Assembly (NCBI RefSeq): GCF_005222755.1
Contig: NZ_STGD01000011.1
Location: 1-64,000 of the forward strand
DNA from: Roseomonas sp. HF4
GTDB lineage: Bacteria > Pseudomonadota > Alphaproteobacteria > Acetobacterales > Acetobacteraceae
Reading direction: 5' to 3'
DNA length: 64,000 nt
Position numbers and translations under genes: made by a program. Positions 51,347 to 60,142 of this stretch are shown here, in pieces (the stretch's first letter is position 1; each line of letters begins with the position of its first letter). The notes under the pieces are model-generated. The model was not told the origin of the DNA. It ran no database searches and saw only the letters and a program-made list of their open reading frames with translations.

Positions 51347-51746
51347 CCGAGCCTTCGTCGACCAGGCGGAGGCATCCCTGCACCACGGGCGCGCAGGCCG
51401 CATTCTGCGACAGCGGCAGGTCGGACGCCGCCGCGTAGCCGACGCGCGTGACCTTGCCGTCCACCAGTTGGAAGGTCACCCGGCAGGTCGAGCCGGCCGA
51501 GACGCTGAGCGAGCCGCCGATGACCGGCACCGGCGCCGAGACGCCCGAGGCCGGCGGCGTGCGGTCGTACGTCCAGAAATCGCCGCCGGCGGAATTCGCG
51601 GTCAGGTTCGGCACGCCGGCACAAAGCCGGAGGTCGTCCGCGCGCAGGCCGACCAGCCGCTCGCGGCCGTCTTCCGCGCGGGCCGAATCGCGCGCCGAGC
51701 AACCGGGCAGCGCCAGCAGCAGCAGCAGGAGGGCTGCGCGCGTCAC
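51333..51746 (-). CDS. Predicted small lipoprotein (137 aa)
   Basis: Signal sequence TRAALLLLLLALPGC with a lipobox Cys at about residue 16, then a compact domain containing LRADDLRLCAGVP, SVSAGSTCRVTFQLVDGKVTRVGYAA and paired cysteines near the C-terminus (CAPVVQGC). Similar proteins are frequent, uncharacterised alphaproteobacterial lipoproteins. The start is a GTG at 51746 overlapping the DUF3775 stop (GTGA). The C-terminal 14 bases overlap the convergent DUF1194 gene. Confidence 0.72.
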   Translation of the reverse strand: MTRAALLLLLLALPGCSARDSARAEDGRERLVGLRADDLRLCAGVPNLTANSAGGDFWTYDRTPPASGVSAPVPVIGGSLSVSAGSTCRVTFQLVDGKVTRVGYAAASDLPLSQNAACAPVVQGCLRLVDEGSVRRE

Positions 51747-52159
51747 GATCCGTCCGCGTCCTCCAGCGACAGGCCGAGTTCCGACAGCCCTTCCTCCAGC
51801 ATGTCGCCCAGCATGTCGATGCCGAGCAGGTATTCGGCCGGATCGCGGATGTTGCGCTCCTTGGCGAGGCTGCGCGCCTCGTCCCATTCCGCCCCGGTGT
51901 AGTCGCCGCGGCCGATCCAGGCGAGCGCGATGAGGGAGGCCTGCTCGTCCTCGTTGAGGTCGGCGATGAAGGCGCGCAGCGCGTCCTCGTCCATGTTCTC
52001 GTCGTCCTCGGCGTCGAGGCCTTCCTCGTCCTCCTCCTCGCGCGCCAGGGCGCCGCTCTCCTCGCCCTCCTGCACCGCGCGGGCGGCGTCGACGATGGCG
52101 GCGACGGCCTCGAGGCTGATGCCGAGGTCGAACTCCTCATCCTCGCTGCGTGCGGCCAT
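51743..52159 (-). CDS. DUF3775 family acidic protein (138 aa)
   Basis: A strongly acidic protein: ISLEAVAAIVDAARAVQEGEES, an acidic run (EEEDEEGLDAEDDENMDED), then the conserved core ALRAFIADLNEDEQASLIALAWIGRGDYTGAEWDEARSLA and DPAEYLLGIDMLGDMLEEGL, which fits DUF3775. Function unknown. ATG 52159 is nine bases after ggag and preferred over ATG 52165. It is coupled to the lipoprotein gene downstream by overlap. Confidence 0.82.
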   Translation of the reverse strand: MAARSEDEEFDLGISLEAVAAIVDAARAVQEGEESGALAREEEDEEGLDAEDDENMDEDALRAFIADLNEDEQASLIALAWIGRGDYTGAEWDEARSLAKERNIRDPAEYLLGIDMLGDMLEEGLSELGLSLEDADGS

Positions 52160-52235
52160 GGTCATCGTCTCCGGTCTGCGGTCGGGCGCAATCAAGCATG
52201 GGCGGGGGGCGGGGGGCCACCCCCGGCCCGTGCGA

Positions 52236-53063
52236 TCAGGCCGCCCAGTCGGGTGCGAAATCGGGGTTCACCAGGCGCCGGTCCTTGGGCAGGGCGGCGA
52301 TCGCAGCGAGATCCTCGGCATCGAGGCGGATCGAGGCGGCGGCGAGGTTCTCCCGCTGGCCCTCCGGACGCCCGGATTTCGGGATCGCGACGACGCCGTC
52401 CTGCGCCATGAGCCAGGCCAGCGCAACCTGCACCGGGCTCGCATCGTATTTGGCGGCGATGGCGCGCATCACCGGATCGTCGTTCACCTTCGCCTTCGCC
52501 ACCGGGGCATAGGCGGTCAGCGCGAGCCCGTGCCGGCGGCAGAGCGCCGCGAGCCGGTCCTGCCAGAGATAGACATGCGCCTCCACCTGCAGTGCAGCGA
52601 GCGGCCCGATGCCGAGCGCGATCGCGTGCTCGAGCAGCCCGGCCGGGAAATTCGAGACGCCGACCGCGCGCGCAAGCCCGTCGCGCCGCAGGCGGTCGAG
52701 CGCGCCGAGGGTCGCGGGCAGATCCATCCCCGGCGCGGGCCAATGCACCAGGACCAGGTCGGCCTGGCGCAGGCCGAGCCGCTTCAGCGACGCCTCGGCC
52801 GAGGCGCGCAGCGCATCCGGCGCAAGCTCGGTCCACCAGACCTTGGTCGTGACGAAGATGTCCCCGCGGCGAAGCCCGGAGACGGCGATGCCCGCGCCGA
52901 CCGCTTCCTCGTTGCCATACATCGCGGCGGTGTCGATGTGCCGGTAGCCGTGCGCGAGCGCGCCTTCGACGGCCTGCTGCGCCTCCGCCCCGCGCAGCGT
53001 CCAGGTGCCGAGGCCGATGCGCGGGATGCGGAGGTGGGGGGTTTCGAGGATGGGTGCCGTCAT
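52236..53063 (-). CDS. Aldo/keto reductase (275 aa)
   Basis: A (beta/alpha)8 NADPH-dependent oxidoreductase. The catalytic tetrad is intact: Asp44 and Tyr49 in HIDTAAMYGNE, Lys74 in FVTTKVWW and His107 in VLVHWP. The family signature AIPKSGRPEGQREN near residue 230 marks the NADPH phosphate site. It is closest to the 2,5-diketo-gluconate reductase-like group; the substrate is unknown. The start ATG 53063 lies 22 bases from the WD40 gene stop, so both are probably on one transcript. Confidence 0.92.
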   Translation of the reverse strand: MTAPILETPHLRIPRIGLGTWTLRGAEAQQAVEGALAHGYRHIDTAAMYGNEEAVGAGIAVSGLRRGDIFVTTKVWWTELAPDALRASAEASLKRLGLRQADLVLVHWPAPGMDLPATLGALDRLRRDGLARAVGVSNFPAGLLEHAIALGIGPLAALQVEAHVYLWQDRLAALCRRHGLALTAYAPVAKAKVNDDPVMRAIAAKYDASPVQVALAWLMAQDGVVAIPKSGRPEGQRENLAAASIRLDAEDLAAIAALPKDRRLVNPDFAPDWAA

Positions 53064-53085
53064 GTCGCGATCCTTCCTTGCCGCA

Positions 53086-54108
53086 TCAGCGCCGCGCCAG
53101 GTCCACGAGCCCCGCGAAGCCGGCCTCCGTGCCGAAGGCCAGCAGCGTGCCGGCGGCGCTCCAGCCGAGCGCCGAAACGGCCGAGCCGCGCGGCGCCGCC
53201 ACGGGCACGATCCGCCCGCTCGCCACGTCGCCGATCAGCACGAGGCCATCGGCGAAGCCGGCCGCCACTACCTCCTGCTGCGGGTGGCAGGCGACGACGG
53301 TGCAGAGCACGCCATCCCCTCCGGCCAGTTCCGTCGGCGCCTTGCCCATCGGCCCGCCGCCGAAAAACGGCCAGAGCACGACGCAATCCGCCCCGGCGGT
53401 CGCGAGCCAGCGGCCCTTGGAGGTGAAGCCGAAGGACTTCGTCTTGGAGGGGTAGCCCGCCATGCGCATGTGCTGGCCATCGGCCAGGCGCCAGCCATGC
53501 AGCGTCGCCTCCTGCATCGTGGTCACGACATGCGTGCCGTCCGGGCTGATCGCGACGCCCGTATGGCTGCCCTTCCATTCGAGCAGCCGCGCCGTGCCGT
53601 CCCTGGCGCCCACGAACCAGAGCGAGGCGCCGTTGTAGTGCGACGCCGCGATCCGCTTGCCCTTGGCGTCGAAGGCGATGCCGGTGACCGAGGACGGATG
53701 CGCGAGCGACTTCAGCGCCGCCCCCTTCGCATCGATCAGGTGGACCGCCTTGCCGACGGCCGCCGCGCGCAGGCCGGATTCGTGGGCCGCGACATGCTCG
53801 ACCCAGCGGCTGCCGTACTTCGCCAACTCCGCGACGGCCCCGTCCGGCGCCACGCGCACCAGGCGCCCGTCGTCGCCGCCGGTCAGCAGGCCGTCCTTCG
53901 CATCGGCGGCGATGGCGAGGCAGGCGCCGTCATGCGCGGCCACGCTGCGCCATTCGCCCGCCAGCGCGCCGAGGCGCACCGTGCCGTCGCCGAGCGCGAA
54001 GCCGATGCTGCTCCCCTCCCGACCGAAGGCGAGGCCGACGACCCAGGCGCCGAGGTCATGCGAGACGCCGCGGGCGTCGAGGAGGAAGTCGGCGGTGGTG
54101 GTGCTCAT
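53086..54108 (-). CDS. WD40-repeat protein (340 aa)
   Basis: A beta-propeller of about seven degenerate WD40 blades, for example VVGLAFGREGSSIGFALGDGTVRL, VTGIAFDAKGKRIAASHYNGASLW, GVAISPDGTHVVTTMQEATLHGW and SALGWSAAGTLLAFGTEAGFAGL. No enzymatic motif is visible, and it has no signal peptide. WD40 proteins of this type often sit next to COG0523 metal GTPases in alphaproteobacteria, as here (upstream, across a family 1 repeat), suggesting a role in metal handling by context. ATG 54108 was chosen over 54192, which lies in the repeat. Confidence 0.85.
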   Translation of the reverse strand: MSTTTADFLLDARGVSHDLGAWVVGLAFGREGSSIGFALGDGTVRLGALAGEWRSVAAHDGACLAIAADAKDGLLTGGDDGRLVRVAPDGAVAELAKYGSRWVEHVAAHESGLRAAAVGKAVHLIDAKGAALKSLAHPSSVTGIAFDAKGKRIAASHYNGASLWFVGARDGTARLLEWKGSHTGVAISPDGTHVVTTMQEATLHGWRLADGQHMRMAGYPSKTKSFGFTSKGRWLATAGADCVVLWPFFGGGPMGKAPTELAGGDGVLCTVVACHPQQEVVAAGFADGLVLIGDVASGRIVPVAAPRGSAVSALGWSAAGTLLAFGTEAGFAGLVDLARR

Positions 54109-54117
54109 GGGCAGAAA

Positions 54118-54240
54118 GGCCGGGGGAGAGAACTCCCCCGAACCGCCTCCTTTTTCTGGGACTTTGGAACCGACATCGGGGGACGACGCCAAAAAGACAA
54201 AGAAGGGAGGGGGTCTGGGGGAGGTTCCCCTCCCCCGGCC
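54118..54240. repeat. Palindromic intergenic repeat, family 1, with 11-bp terminal inverted repeats
   Basis: This 123-bp copy starts ggccgggggag and ends ctcccccggcc, exact inverted termini. An internal region (ggaaccgacatcgggggacgac) resembles the spacer of the 13961 and 59061 copies. No target-site duplication is evident on either side. It fills the GTPase–WD40 gap. Confidence 0.8.
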
Positions 54241-54244
54241 TGCC

Positions 54245-55276
54245 TCATGCGGGCGGCGTCCACCGCGCGATCTCCGCCTGGATCTTCGCCTCGTCCTCGC
54301 CGGCCTGGCAGGCCTCGAAGCCGCGGCGCAGCCAAGGCCGGTTCAGGTCGCGCCCGATGAACACGATCTTGGACTTCCGCGGGTCGCCCGCCTTCACCTC
54401 GCCGATGAAGTCGCCATCGGCGATCATGTGCACCGCCTGGAAGGCGAAGCGGCGGCTGTCGCCCTCGTAGTGCAGCACGCCCTTGGTGCGCAGCAGATCC
54501 TGGCCCTTGGCGGCCAGCACCTGCGTGATCCAGGCGTTGAAGCGTTCCGCGTCGATCGGGCGGTCGACTTCGAAGGACACGCTGTTCACGTCGGAATCGT
54601 GCTCGTGATCGTCCTCGCCCGACAGGAATTCCGGCTCGCGTTCCAGGATGCGCGCCAGGTTGAAGGCGTCGCGCCCGATCACCGCGCTGATCGGCACGTC
54701 GGATTTGGTGGCGCGGCGAATCTCGGCATAGGGGTTGATGGCGCGGATGCGGCGCTCGACCTCGGCGGCCTCCTCGGCGCTGACCAGGTCCATCTTGTTC
54801 AGCACGATGATGTCGGCGAAAGCGATCTGTTCCTGCGCCTCGGTGCTGTCCGCCAGGCGCGCAGGCAGGTGCTTGGCGTCGACCACGGTCACGATGGCGT
54901 CGAGCTTCGTCGCGCGCTTGACGTCCTCGTCCACGAAGAAGGTCTGCGCCACGGGGGCGGGGTCGGCCAGGCCCGTGGTTTCCACGATGATGCCGTCGAA
55001 GCGGTCGCGCCGGCGCATCAGCCCGCCCAGGATGCGGATCAGGTCGCCGCGCACGGTGCAGCAGATGCAGCCGTTGTTCATCTCGAACACTTCCTCGTCC
55101 GCATCGACGACGAGGTCGTTGTCCACGCCGAGTTCACCGAACTCGTTGATCACCACGGCGAATTTCTTGCCGTGGTTCTCCGTCAGGATGCGGTTCAGCA
55201 GCGTGGTCTTGCCGGCGCCGAGGTAGCCGGTCAGCACGGTCACGGGCACGGGCGCGCGGGCGCTTGTTTCGCTCAC
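54245..55276 (-). CDS. COG0523 (CobW/ZNG1-like) metal-chaperone GTPase (343 aa)
   Basis: A G3E-family GTPase. Walker [13 protein letters not shown] near residue 20, the Cys motif NNGCICC (C-x-C-C, metal-binding) near 72, [11 protein letters not shown] (switch) and NKMD near 160 are visible. A short His/Asp-rich stretch (EDDHEHDSD) near 235 may bind zinc. The C-terminal CobW domain ends [15 protein letters not shown]. Family members deliver zinc or cobalt to client proteins. The start is a GTG at 55276 after tggag and overlaps the upstream gene's stop. No Zur box is evident. Confidence 0.92.
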   Translation of the reverse strand: MSETSARAPVPVTVLTGYLGAGKTTLLNRILTENHGKKFAVVINEFGELGVDNDLVVDADEEVFEMNNGCICCTVRGDLIRILGGLMRRRDRFDGIIVETTGLADPAPVAQTFFVDEDVKRATKLDAIVTVVDAKHLPARLADSTEAQEQIAFADIIVLNKMDLVSAEEAAEVERRIRAINPYAEIRRATKSDVPISAVIGRDAFNLARILEREPEFLSGEDDHEHDSDVNSVSFEVDRPIDAERFNAWITQVLAAKGQDLLRTKGVLHYEGDSRRFAFQAVHMIADGDFIGEVKAGDPRKSKIVFIGRDLNRPWLRRGFEACQAGEDEAKIQAEIARWTPPA

Positions 55277-56046
55277 GTTGTGTCTCCAGGGGATATTTCG
55301 CTTGCCGCCCATATGGGGTCGCGGATGGCCGCGGTCATCCTGTCGCGGCGCAGCGCGAAGCGGGTGCTGGTCAGGGTGGCCATGGCAGGCCGCACGGCGC
55401 GGCGGCCGAGCCCGGCCTGCGCCCCCGCCTCCCGCACCGCCGCGGCGGCGTAGACGGCGCCGATGCCCTGCATGGCCGCCGCCACTTCCTCGGCCGCGGC
55501 GGCGATGGCCTCGGGCGCGCCGCCATCGTCCAGGATGGGTGCCAGGAGCCGCGCGGCGGTCTCCATCGCCGCGGCGTCGAGGGCCGCGAGGGCGGCGGGG
55601 CCGTGCATCCGTCGCAGCGCGGCGCGCCGGTCGGCATCGAGCAGCATGGGCGGCGTGCGGCGGCGGACGGCTTCGCGCAACGCGGCCGCCAGCGCCTCGG
55701 CGCCGAAGGGGCGGCTGATCACGGCGTCGAAGCCGGCCGCGAGCGCCTCGGCCGGCGCGAGGTGGTCGGTGCCGGGGGACAGGCCCAGCAGCGGCAGCGC
55801 GGCGTTGCGCGGCGCGGCGGCGCGCAGGCGCGCGGGCGCGCTGGTCCGCCCGACGCCGCGGGTGGTGATGCACATGACCACCGCCTCGACATGGTGCAGC
55901 GTCAGGCGCGTCTCGGCCGCCGGCCAGTCATGCACGAAGATCACGCTGTGTCCGGCCGCCTCCAGCATCGTCCGCGTATGCGCCGACGCGCCCGCATTCG
56001 GGTCGACCAGCAGGATTCTGAGCGGCGGCGGGGCCTCGTCCTGCAT
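55273..56046 (-). CDS. Degenerate response-regulator receiver protein (257 aa)
   Basis: The N-terminal 125 residues look like a CheY fold: [25 protein letters not shown], then [36 protein letters not shown]. The phosphoacceptor Asp is not at its usual site ([14 protein letters not shown]) and the conserved Lys of the KPF motif is Arg. So it is probably a pseudo-receiver not phosphorylated in the usual way. The C-terminal half is helical, reminiscent of an Hpt bundle but without a clear His-x-x-K-G. It lies 8 bases after the aminotransferase gene, and its stop overlaps the GTPase start. Confidence 0.72.
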   Translation of the reverse strand: MQDEAPPPLRILLVDPNAGASAHTRTMLEAAGHSVIFVHDWPAAETRLTLHHVEAVVMCITTRGVGRTSAPARLRAAAPRNAALPLLGLSPGTDHLAPAEALAAGFDAVISRPFGAEALAAALREAVRRRTPPMLLDADRRAALRRMHGPAALAALDAAAMETAARLLAPILDDGGAPEAIAAAAEEVAAAMQGIGAVYAAAAVREAGAQAGLGRRAVRPAMATLTSTRFALRRDRMTAAIRDPIWAASEISPGDTT

Positions 56047-56054
56047 CGGAGGGT

Positions 56055-57389
56055 TCAGGCGGCCTCGGCGCGGATCGCGTCGGCCAGCGTGCCGACCAGC
56101 CGGTCGACATGCGGGCGCTCCACGATCAAGGGCGGGGAGAGTGCCACGATGTCCCCCGTCACGCGCACCAGCACGCCGGCGTCGAAGCAGCGGCGGAACA
56201 CGTCCATGGCGCGCTGGCCGGGCTTGCCGGCGCGCGGCTGCAGCTCGATGCCGCCGATCAGGCCGATGTTGCGGATGTCGATGACGCCCGGCGCATCGGC
56301 CAGGCTGTGCATCGCGTCCTGCCAGTAGGGCTCGATGGCGCGGGCGCGGCCGGGCAGGTCCTCGGTCTTGTGCAGTTCCAGCGTCGCGATCGAGGCCGCC
56401 GCCGCCAGCGGATGGCCGGAATAGGTGTAGCCGTGGAAGAACTCGATGCCGGCCGCGGTGCCTTCCACGATGGCATCGTAGATGCCGTTCCTGACCGCGA
56501 CGGCGCCCATCGGCACCGCCGCGTTGGTCAGGCCCTTGGCCATGGTCATGATGTCGGGCACGACGCCCAGGCGCTCGGCGCCGAAATTGGTGCCGAGGCG
56601 GCCGAAGCCCGTGATCACCTCGTCGTAGATCAGCAGGATGCCGTGCTTCGTGCAGATGTCGCGCAGGCGCTGCAGGTAGCCCACCGGCGGCACCAGCACG
56701 CCGGTCGATCCCGCCACGGGCTCGACCATCACGGCGGCGATGGTCTCCGCGCCGTGCAGCGCGACCAGGTTCTCGAGCGCATCGGCCAGGTGCGCGCCGG
56801 CTGGCGGCTCGCCCCGGGCGAACAGGTTGTCCTGCAGCCCGTGGGTATGCGGCAGGTGGTCCACATATGGGAGAAGGGCGCCGAACTGCTTGCGGTTCGG
56901 CCCGATCCCGCCGACCGACATGCCGCCGAAGCCGACGCCATGGTAGCCGCGTTCCCGCCCGATCAGGCGCACGCGCGAACTCTCGCCCCGCGCCTTGTGG
57001 TAGGCGAGCGCGATCTTGAGCGCGGTGTCCGCGCTCTCGCTGCCGGAATTCGTGAAGAACACGCGGTCCATGCCGTCGGGCGTCAGCTCGGCCACGCGCG
57101 CGGCAGCCTCGAAGGCGATCGGGTGGCCCAGCTGGAAGGTCGGCGCGAAATCGAGGATCGCGGCCTGCTTCTGGATCGCCTCCACGATCTCCCGCCGCCC
57201 GTGGCCGGCGTTGCAGCACCAGAGGCCGGCGGTGCCGTCCAGCACCTCCCGGCCCTCGGGGGTGTAGTAGGACATGCCCTCGGCGCGGGCGAGCATGCGC
57301 GAGGTGTCGCCCTTGAAGTACTTGTTGTCGGAATAGGGCATCCAGAACGCGTCGAGGGAATTCGGGCGCGGCACGCTGAGTTCGTTCAT
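56055..57389 (-). CDS. Class III aminotransferase, omega-amino acid:pyruvate type (444 aa)
   Basis: A PLP-dependent class III transaminase. FFTNSGSESADTALKIALAYHKARG near residue 108, RERGYHGVGFGGMSVGG, LIYDEVITGFGRLGTNFG near 250 and the PLP-lysine motif MTMAKGLTNAAVPMGAV are intact. The N-terminal FWMPYSDNKYFK fits the beta-alanine–pyruvate (omega-amino acid) subgroup. It would use pyruvate as acceptor for beta-alanine or diamines. Start ATG 57389, first gene of the minus-strand run that ends at 51333. Confidence 0.92.
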   Translation of the reverse strand: MNELSVPRPNSLDAFWMPYSDNKYFKGDTSRMLARAEGMSYYTPEGREVLDGTAGLWCCNAGHGRREIVEAIQKQAAILDFAPTFQLGHPIAFEAAARVAELTPDGMDRVFFTNSGSESADTALKIALAYHKARGESSRVRLIGRERGYHGVGFGGMSVGGIGPNRKQFGALLPYVDHLPHTHGLQDNLFARGEPPAGAHLADALENLVALHGAETIAAVMVEPVAGSTGVLVPPVGYLQRLRDICTKHGILLIYDEVITGFGRLGTNFGAERLGVVPDIMTMAKGLTNAAVPMGAVAVRNGIYDAIVEGTAAGIEFFHGYTYSGHPLAAAASIATLELHKTEDLPGRARAIEPYWQDAMHSLADAPGVIDIRNIGLIGGIELQPRAGKPGQRAMDVFRRCFDAGVLVRVTGDIVALSPPLIVERPHVDRLVGTLADAIRAEAA

Positions 57390-57505
57390 CGGGGCCTCCG
57401 GTCGGCTGCCGCGAAACAACACCCTTGCCGCCGCCAGGGCAAGCGGGCTTCGCCCGGCGCCGCCGCCATGGCATGGTCCGCGCGCGAGGCAGGAAGGGCA
57501 GGGGC

Positions 57506-58162
57506 ATGACCAGGGGCAGGCTCGTCATCGGCACGAAGCGGTATTCGTCGTGGTCGCTGCGCGGTTGGCTCGCGGTGCGCCTCGCCGGCCTCGATGTCGA
57601 GGAGGTGTTGATCCCGCTGGCCGGCGGCGGCAACACGGCCGCCATCCGGGACCATTCGCCGAACGGCATGGTGCCCTACCTGGAGCACGACGGCGCGCGC
57701 ATCTGGGAAAGCCTCGCGATCGCGGAATACTGCGCCGAGATCGCGCCGCTGCTCTGGCCCGCCGACCGCCCCGCCCGCGCCCATGCCCGCGCCATCGCGT
57801 CCGAGATGCATGCCGGCTTCCGCGGCCTGCGCATGGCCATGCCGATGAACCTCGGCCGCGACTTCTCCGGCCGCGGCCGCACGCCCGAGGCCCTGGCCGA
57901 CATCGCCCGGATCGAGGGGATCTGGGCCGAGGCGCTGGCGCTGCACGGCGGCCCCTTCCTGTTCGGTGCCCGCTTCACGCTCGCGGATGCGATGTACGCG
58001 CCCGTCGTGACGCGGTTCCTGACCTGGCGGCCCGAGGTCTCGGCAATCAGCCGCGGCTACATGCAGGCGGTGCGCGGCCACCCGCTTATGGAACGCTGGT
58101 ACGCCGAGGCCGCCGCCGAGCCGGCGGACTGGCTGCTGCCGAAATACGAGGACCCGGCATGA
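57506..58162 (+). CDS. Glutathione S-transferase family protein (218 aa)
   Basis: A cytosolic GST-type protein. The N-terminal thioredoxin fold shows LVIGTKRYSSWSLRGWLAVRLAGLD, NGMVPYLEHDGARIWESLAIAEYCAE with the cis-Pro (MVPYL) and the Glu-Ser glutathione-contacting pair (WESLAI). The C-terminal helical domain includes RFTLADAMYAPVVTRF. The active-site residue is probably a Ser of the YSSWS motif. The substrate is unknown. ATG 57506; its stop overlaps the next start (ATGA). Confidence 0.9.
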   Translation: MTRGRLVIGTKRYSSWSLRGWLAVRLAGLDVEEVLIPLAGGGNTAAIRDHSPNGMVPYLEHDGARIWESLAIAEYCAEIAPLLWPADRPARAHARAIASEMHAGFRGLRMAMPMNLGRDFSGRGRTPEALADIARIEGIWAEALALHGGPFLFGARFTLADAMYAPVVTRFLTWRPEVSAISRGYMQAVRGHPLMERWYAEAAAEPADWLLPKYEDPA

Positions 58163-59043
58163 GCACCGCCGTCGCGCTCGACCACCTCGGCGTCGCCGCG
58201 CGTGACCTGGCGCCCATGGCCGCGGCCTATGAGCGGCTCGGCTTCGCGCTCAGCCCCATCGCGCAGCAATCCGGCCGCCGCCGCCCCGACCTGCCGGTGG
58301 AACCCTGGGGCTCGGGCAACCGCTGCGCCTTCCTGAAGCACGGCTACATCGAGCTGATCGCGATCCTGGACCCCGCGCTCTACGACAACACGCTGAACGC
58401 CTTCCTGGCGCGCTATCGAGGGATGCACATCCTGGCGCTCGCGATCGAGGACCCTGAGGCGAACCTGGCGCGCATGCGCGCGGCGGGCATCGACATCCCG
58501 GGCATCGCCTGGCTCGAACGCCCCGTGGAGGCCGGCGGCCCGATCGCGAAATTCGCCCGCCTGCCCTTCCCCGACCCGCCGGAAGGCCGGGTGCAGCTCA
58601 TCCGCCACCTGACGCCCGAACTGGTGTGGAACCCGAAATGGATGGACCACGCCAACAAGGCCGTGGCGCTGGAGGAGGCGATCCTCAGCGCGCGCGAACC
58701 CGCCGAGACGGCCGCGCGCCTGTCGCGCCTGTCCGGCCTGCCGGTCGAGCCAGACCCGGCCGGCGGCTTCCTGCTGCGCCTGCCCGGCGCCGCCGGCGCG
58801 GCCGGCCCCTTCGCGCCCGCGATGGAAACCCGCGTGCGCGTGCTGGCGGAGGCCGCGCTGCCCACGGTGCTGCCGGGCGTCACCGCGCCGGCCTCACCCT
58901 TCATGGCCGGAATGGTGATCCGCACGGAGGACGGCACCGCCGCCGCGCGCGGCGTGCTGGCCGGTATCCCGACGGTCGAGGCGCCGCAGGGGATCATGGT
59001 GCCGCCCGCCTATGCCGCGGGCGCGGCGGTGGTGTTCGCGTGA
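58159..59043 (+). CDS. Glyoxalase-like (VOC) protein (294 aa)
   Basis: The first 150 residues form a VOC-type domain beginning VALDHLGVAARDLAPMAAAYERLGF, with GNRCAFLKHGYIELIAI and metal-candidate His/Glu. The second half repeats a similar pattern less clearly (WMDHANKAVALEEAIL, SRLSGLPVEPDP). It matches the glyoxalase-like domain family (PF13468-type). Function unknown. The start overlaps the GST stop by ATGA, so the pair is co-translated. The 3' end abuts a copy of repeat family 1. Confidence 0.85.
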   Translation: MSTAVALDHLGVAARDLAPMAAAYERLGFALSPIAQQSGRRRPDLPVEPWGSGNRCAFLKHGYIELIAILDPALYDNTLNAFLARYRGMHILALAIEDPEANLARMRAAGIDIPGIAWLERPVEAGGPIAKFARLPFPDPPEGRVQLIRHLTPELVWNPKWMDHANKAVALEEAILSAREPAETAARLSRLSGLPVEPDPAGGFLLRLPGAAGAAGPFAPAMETRVRVLAEAALPTVLPGVTAPASPFMAGMVIRTEDGTAAARGVLAGIPTVEAPQGIMVPPAYAAGAAVVFA

Positions 59044-59060
59044 CGGGGGGCAACGTTTGA

Positions 59061-59313
59061 TGGGGGAAAAAGAGAACTTCTCCCCCCATACCCCCCTACC
59101 CCTTTTTGGCGATTTGGGGAGTGACGTCGCCGGTCGGAGTGTTCGGCCGCTGGTGTTCGCCCTCACATGCCCCCAGGCGCCGGGCTGCCGGCGGCACGCA
59201 TCCCCGCGCCCGGCACGAGGGAGGCGCGCGCGCCGTGGAACCAACATCGGCGACCGGCGCCAGAAACCCGAAGAAGGGAGGGGGTCAGGGGGAGGTTCAC
59301 CCTCCCCCGGCCT
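59061..59313. repeat. Palindromic intergenic repeat, family 1, split by a long insertion
   Basis: The left end (gggggaaaaagagaacttctcccccc, 59062 on) and the right part from about 59237 (ggaaccaacatcggcgaccg ... gggggaggttcaccctcccc) flank about 130 bases of unrelated GC-rich sequence. The right half is nearly identical to the copy at 54118. I see no gene in 59044-59319. Confidence 0.68.
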
Positions 59314-59319
59314 GTTGCC

Positions 59320-60072
59320 ATGACCGGCTTCGCGAAAGCCGTCGGCGCCTCGCTCCGCACCTATTACGCGCCTGGCCGCGCGGCGCTGCTCGATGCCTTC
59401 CACGCGCGCTTCCTCAGGCCCGGCGACCTCGCCTTCGATGTCGGCACGCATGTCGGCGACCGCACGGCGAGTTTCCGGCGGCTCGGCGCCCGCGTCGTCG
59501 CGGTCGAGCCCCAACCGCGGCTCGCGCGCGCGCTGCGCCTGCTGTTCCGCGGCGATCCCGGCGTGACGCTGGTGCAGGCGCTGGTCGGGGCGTCCGCGGG
59601 CGAGGCCGTGCTCCGCCTGAACACCGCGAACCCGACCGTCGCCACCGCCAGCGCCGATTTCATCGCCGCCGCCGACGGTGCCCCGGGGTGGGAGGGCCAG
59701 CGCTGGGATGCCGAGATCGCGCGCCCCCTCACCACGCTCGACGCGCTCGCGATGCGCCATGGCCTGCCGGCCTTCGTGAAAATCGACGTCGAGGGCTTCG
59801 AGGCCGCCGTGCTGCGCGGCCTGACGCGCCCGCCACGCGCCCTGTCCTTCGAGTTCACCACCATCCAGCGCGGCGTGGCGGCGGACTGCCTCGGCTTGCT
59901 CTCCGCGCTCGGCTACCGCGCCTTCAATGCCTGCCTGGGGGAGGGGATGGCCTTCGCCCATCCCGCCCCGGTGGATGCCGCCGCGATGTCCGCCTGGATC
60001 GCCGCCCTGCCGCACGCCGCCAACAGCGGCGACGTCTACTGCGCCCTCGCCCCGGAGGTCCTGGTGCCGTGA
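59320..60072 (+). CDS. FkbM-family methyltransferase (250 aa)
   Basis: A SAM-dependent O-methyltransferase. The SAM motif I is LAFDVGTHVGDRTASFRRLGARVVAVEPQP near residue 38, and FVKIDVEGFEAAVLRGL near 155 is the FkbM hallmark K-I-D-V-E-G. The substrate, possibly a sugar in glycan synthesis, cannot be inferred. The ATG at 59320 follows repeat DNA with no strong ribosome-binding site. A DUF938 gene follows across another repeat. Confidence 0.88.
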   Translation: MTGFAKAVGASLRTYYAPGRAALLDAFHARFLRPGDLAFDVGTHVGDRTASFRRLGARVVAVEPQPRLARALRLLFRGDPGVTLVQALVGASAGEAVLRLNTANPTVATASADFIAAADGAPGWEGQRWDAEIARPLTTLDALAMRHGLPAFVKIDVEGFEAAVLRGLTRPPRALSFEFTTIQRGVAADCLGLLSALGYRAFNACLGEGMAFAHPAPVDAAAMSAWIAALPHAANSGDVYCALAPEVLVP

Positions 60073-60081
60073 CCCGGCAAG

Positions 60082-60140
60082 GGCGGAATTCCAGAGAAGG
60101 GAGGGGGCGCGGGGGAGGTTCCCCTCCCCCCCACGTCCGG
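60082..60140. repeat. Right-half fragment of palindromic repeat family 1
   Basis: It contains the shared core gaattccagagaagggaggg and the hairpin gggggaggttcccctccccc ending 3 bases before the next start codon. The left half is missing. The same truncated form occurs at 63184-63235. Confidence 0.75.
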
Positions 60141-60142
60141 CC

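Noticed and set aside
54108-54192. Upstream ATG extending the WD40 protein by 28 residues
   Set aside because: The extension is encoded by the family 1 repeat and does not resemble the propeller start.
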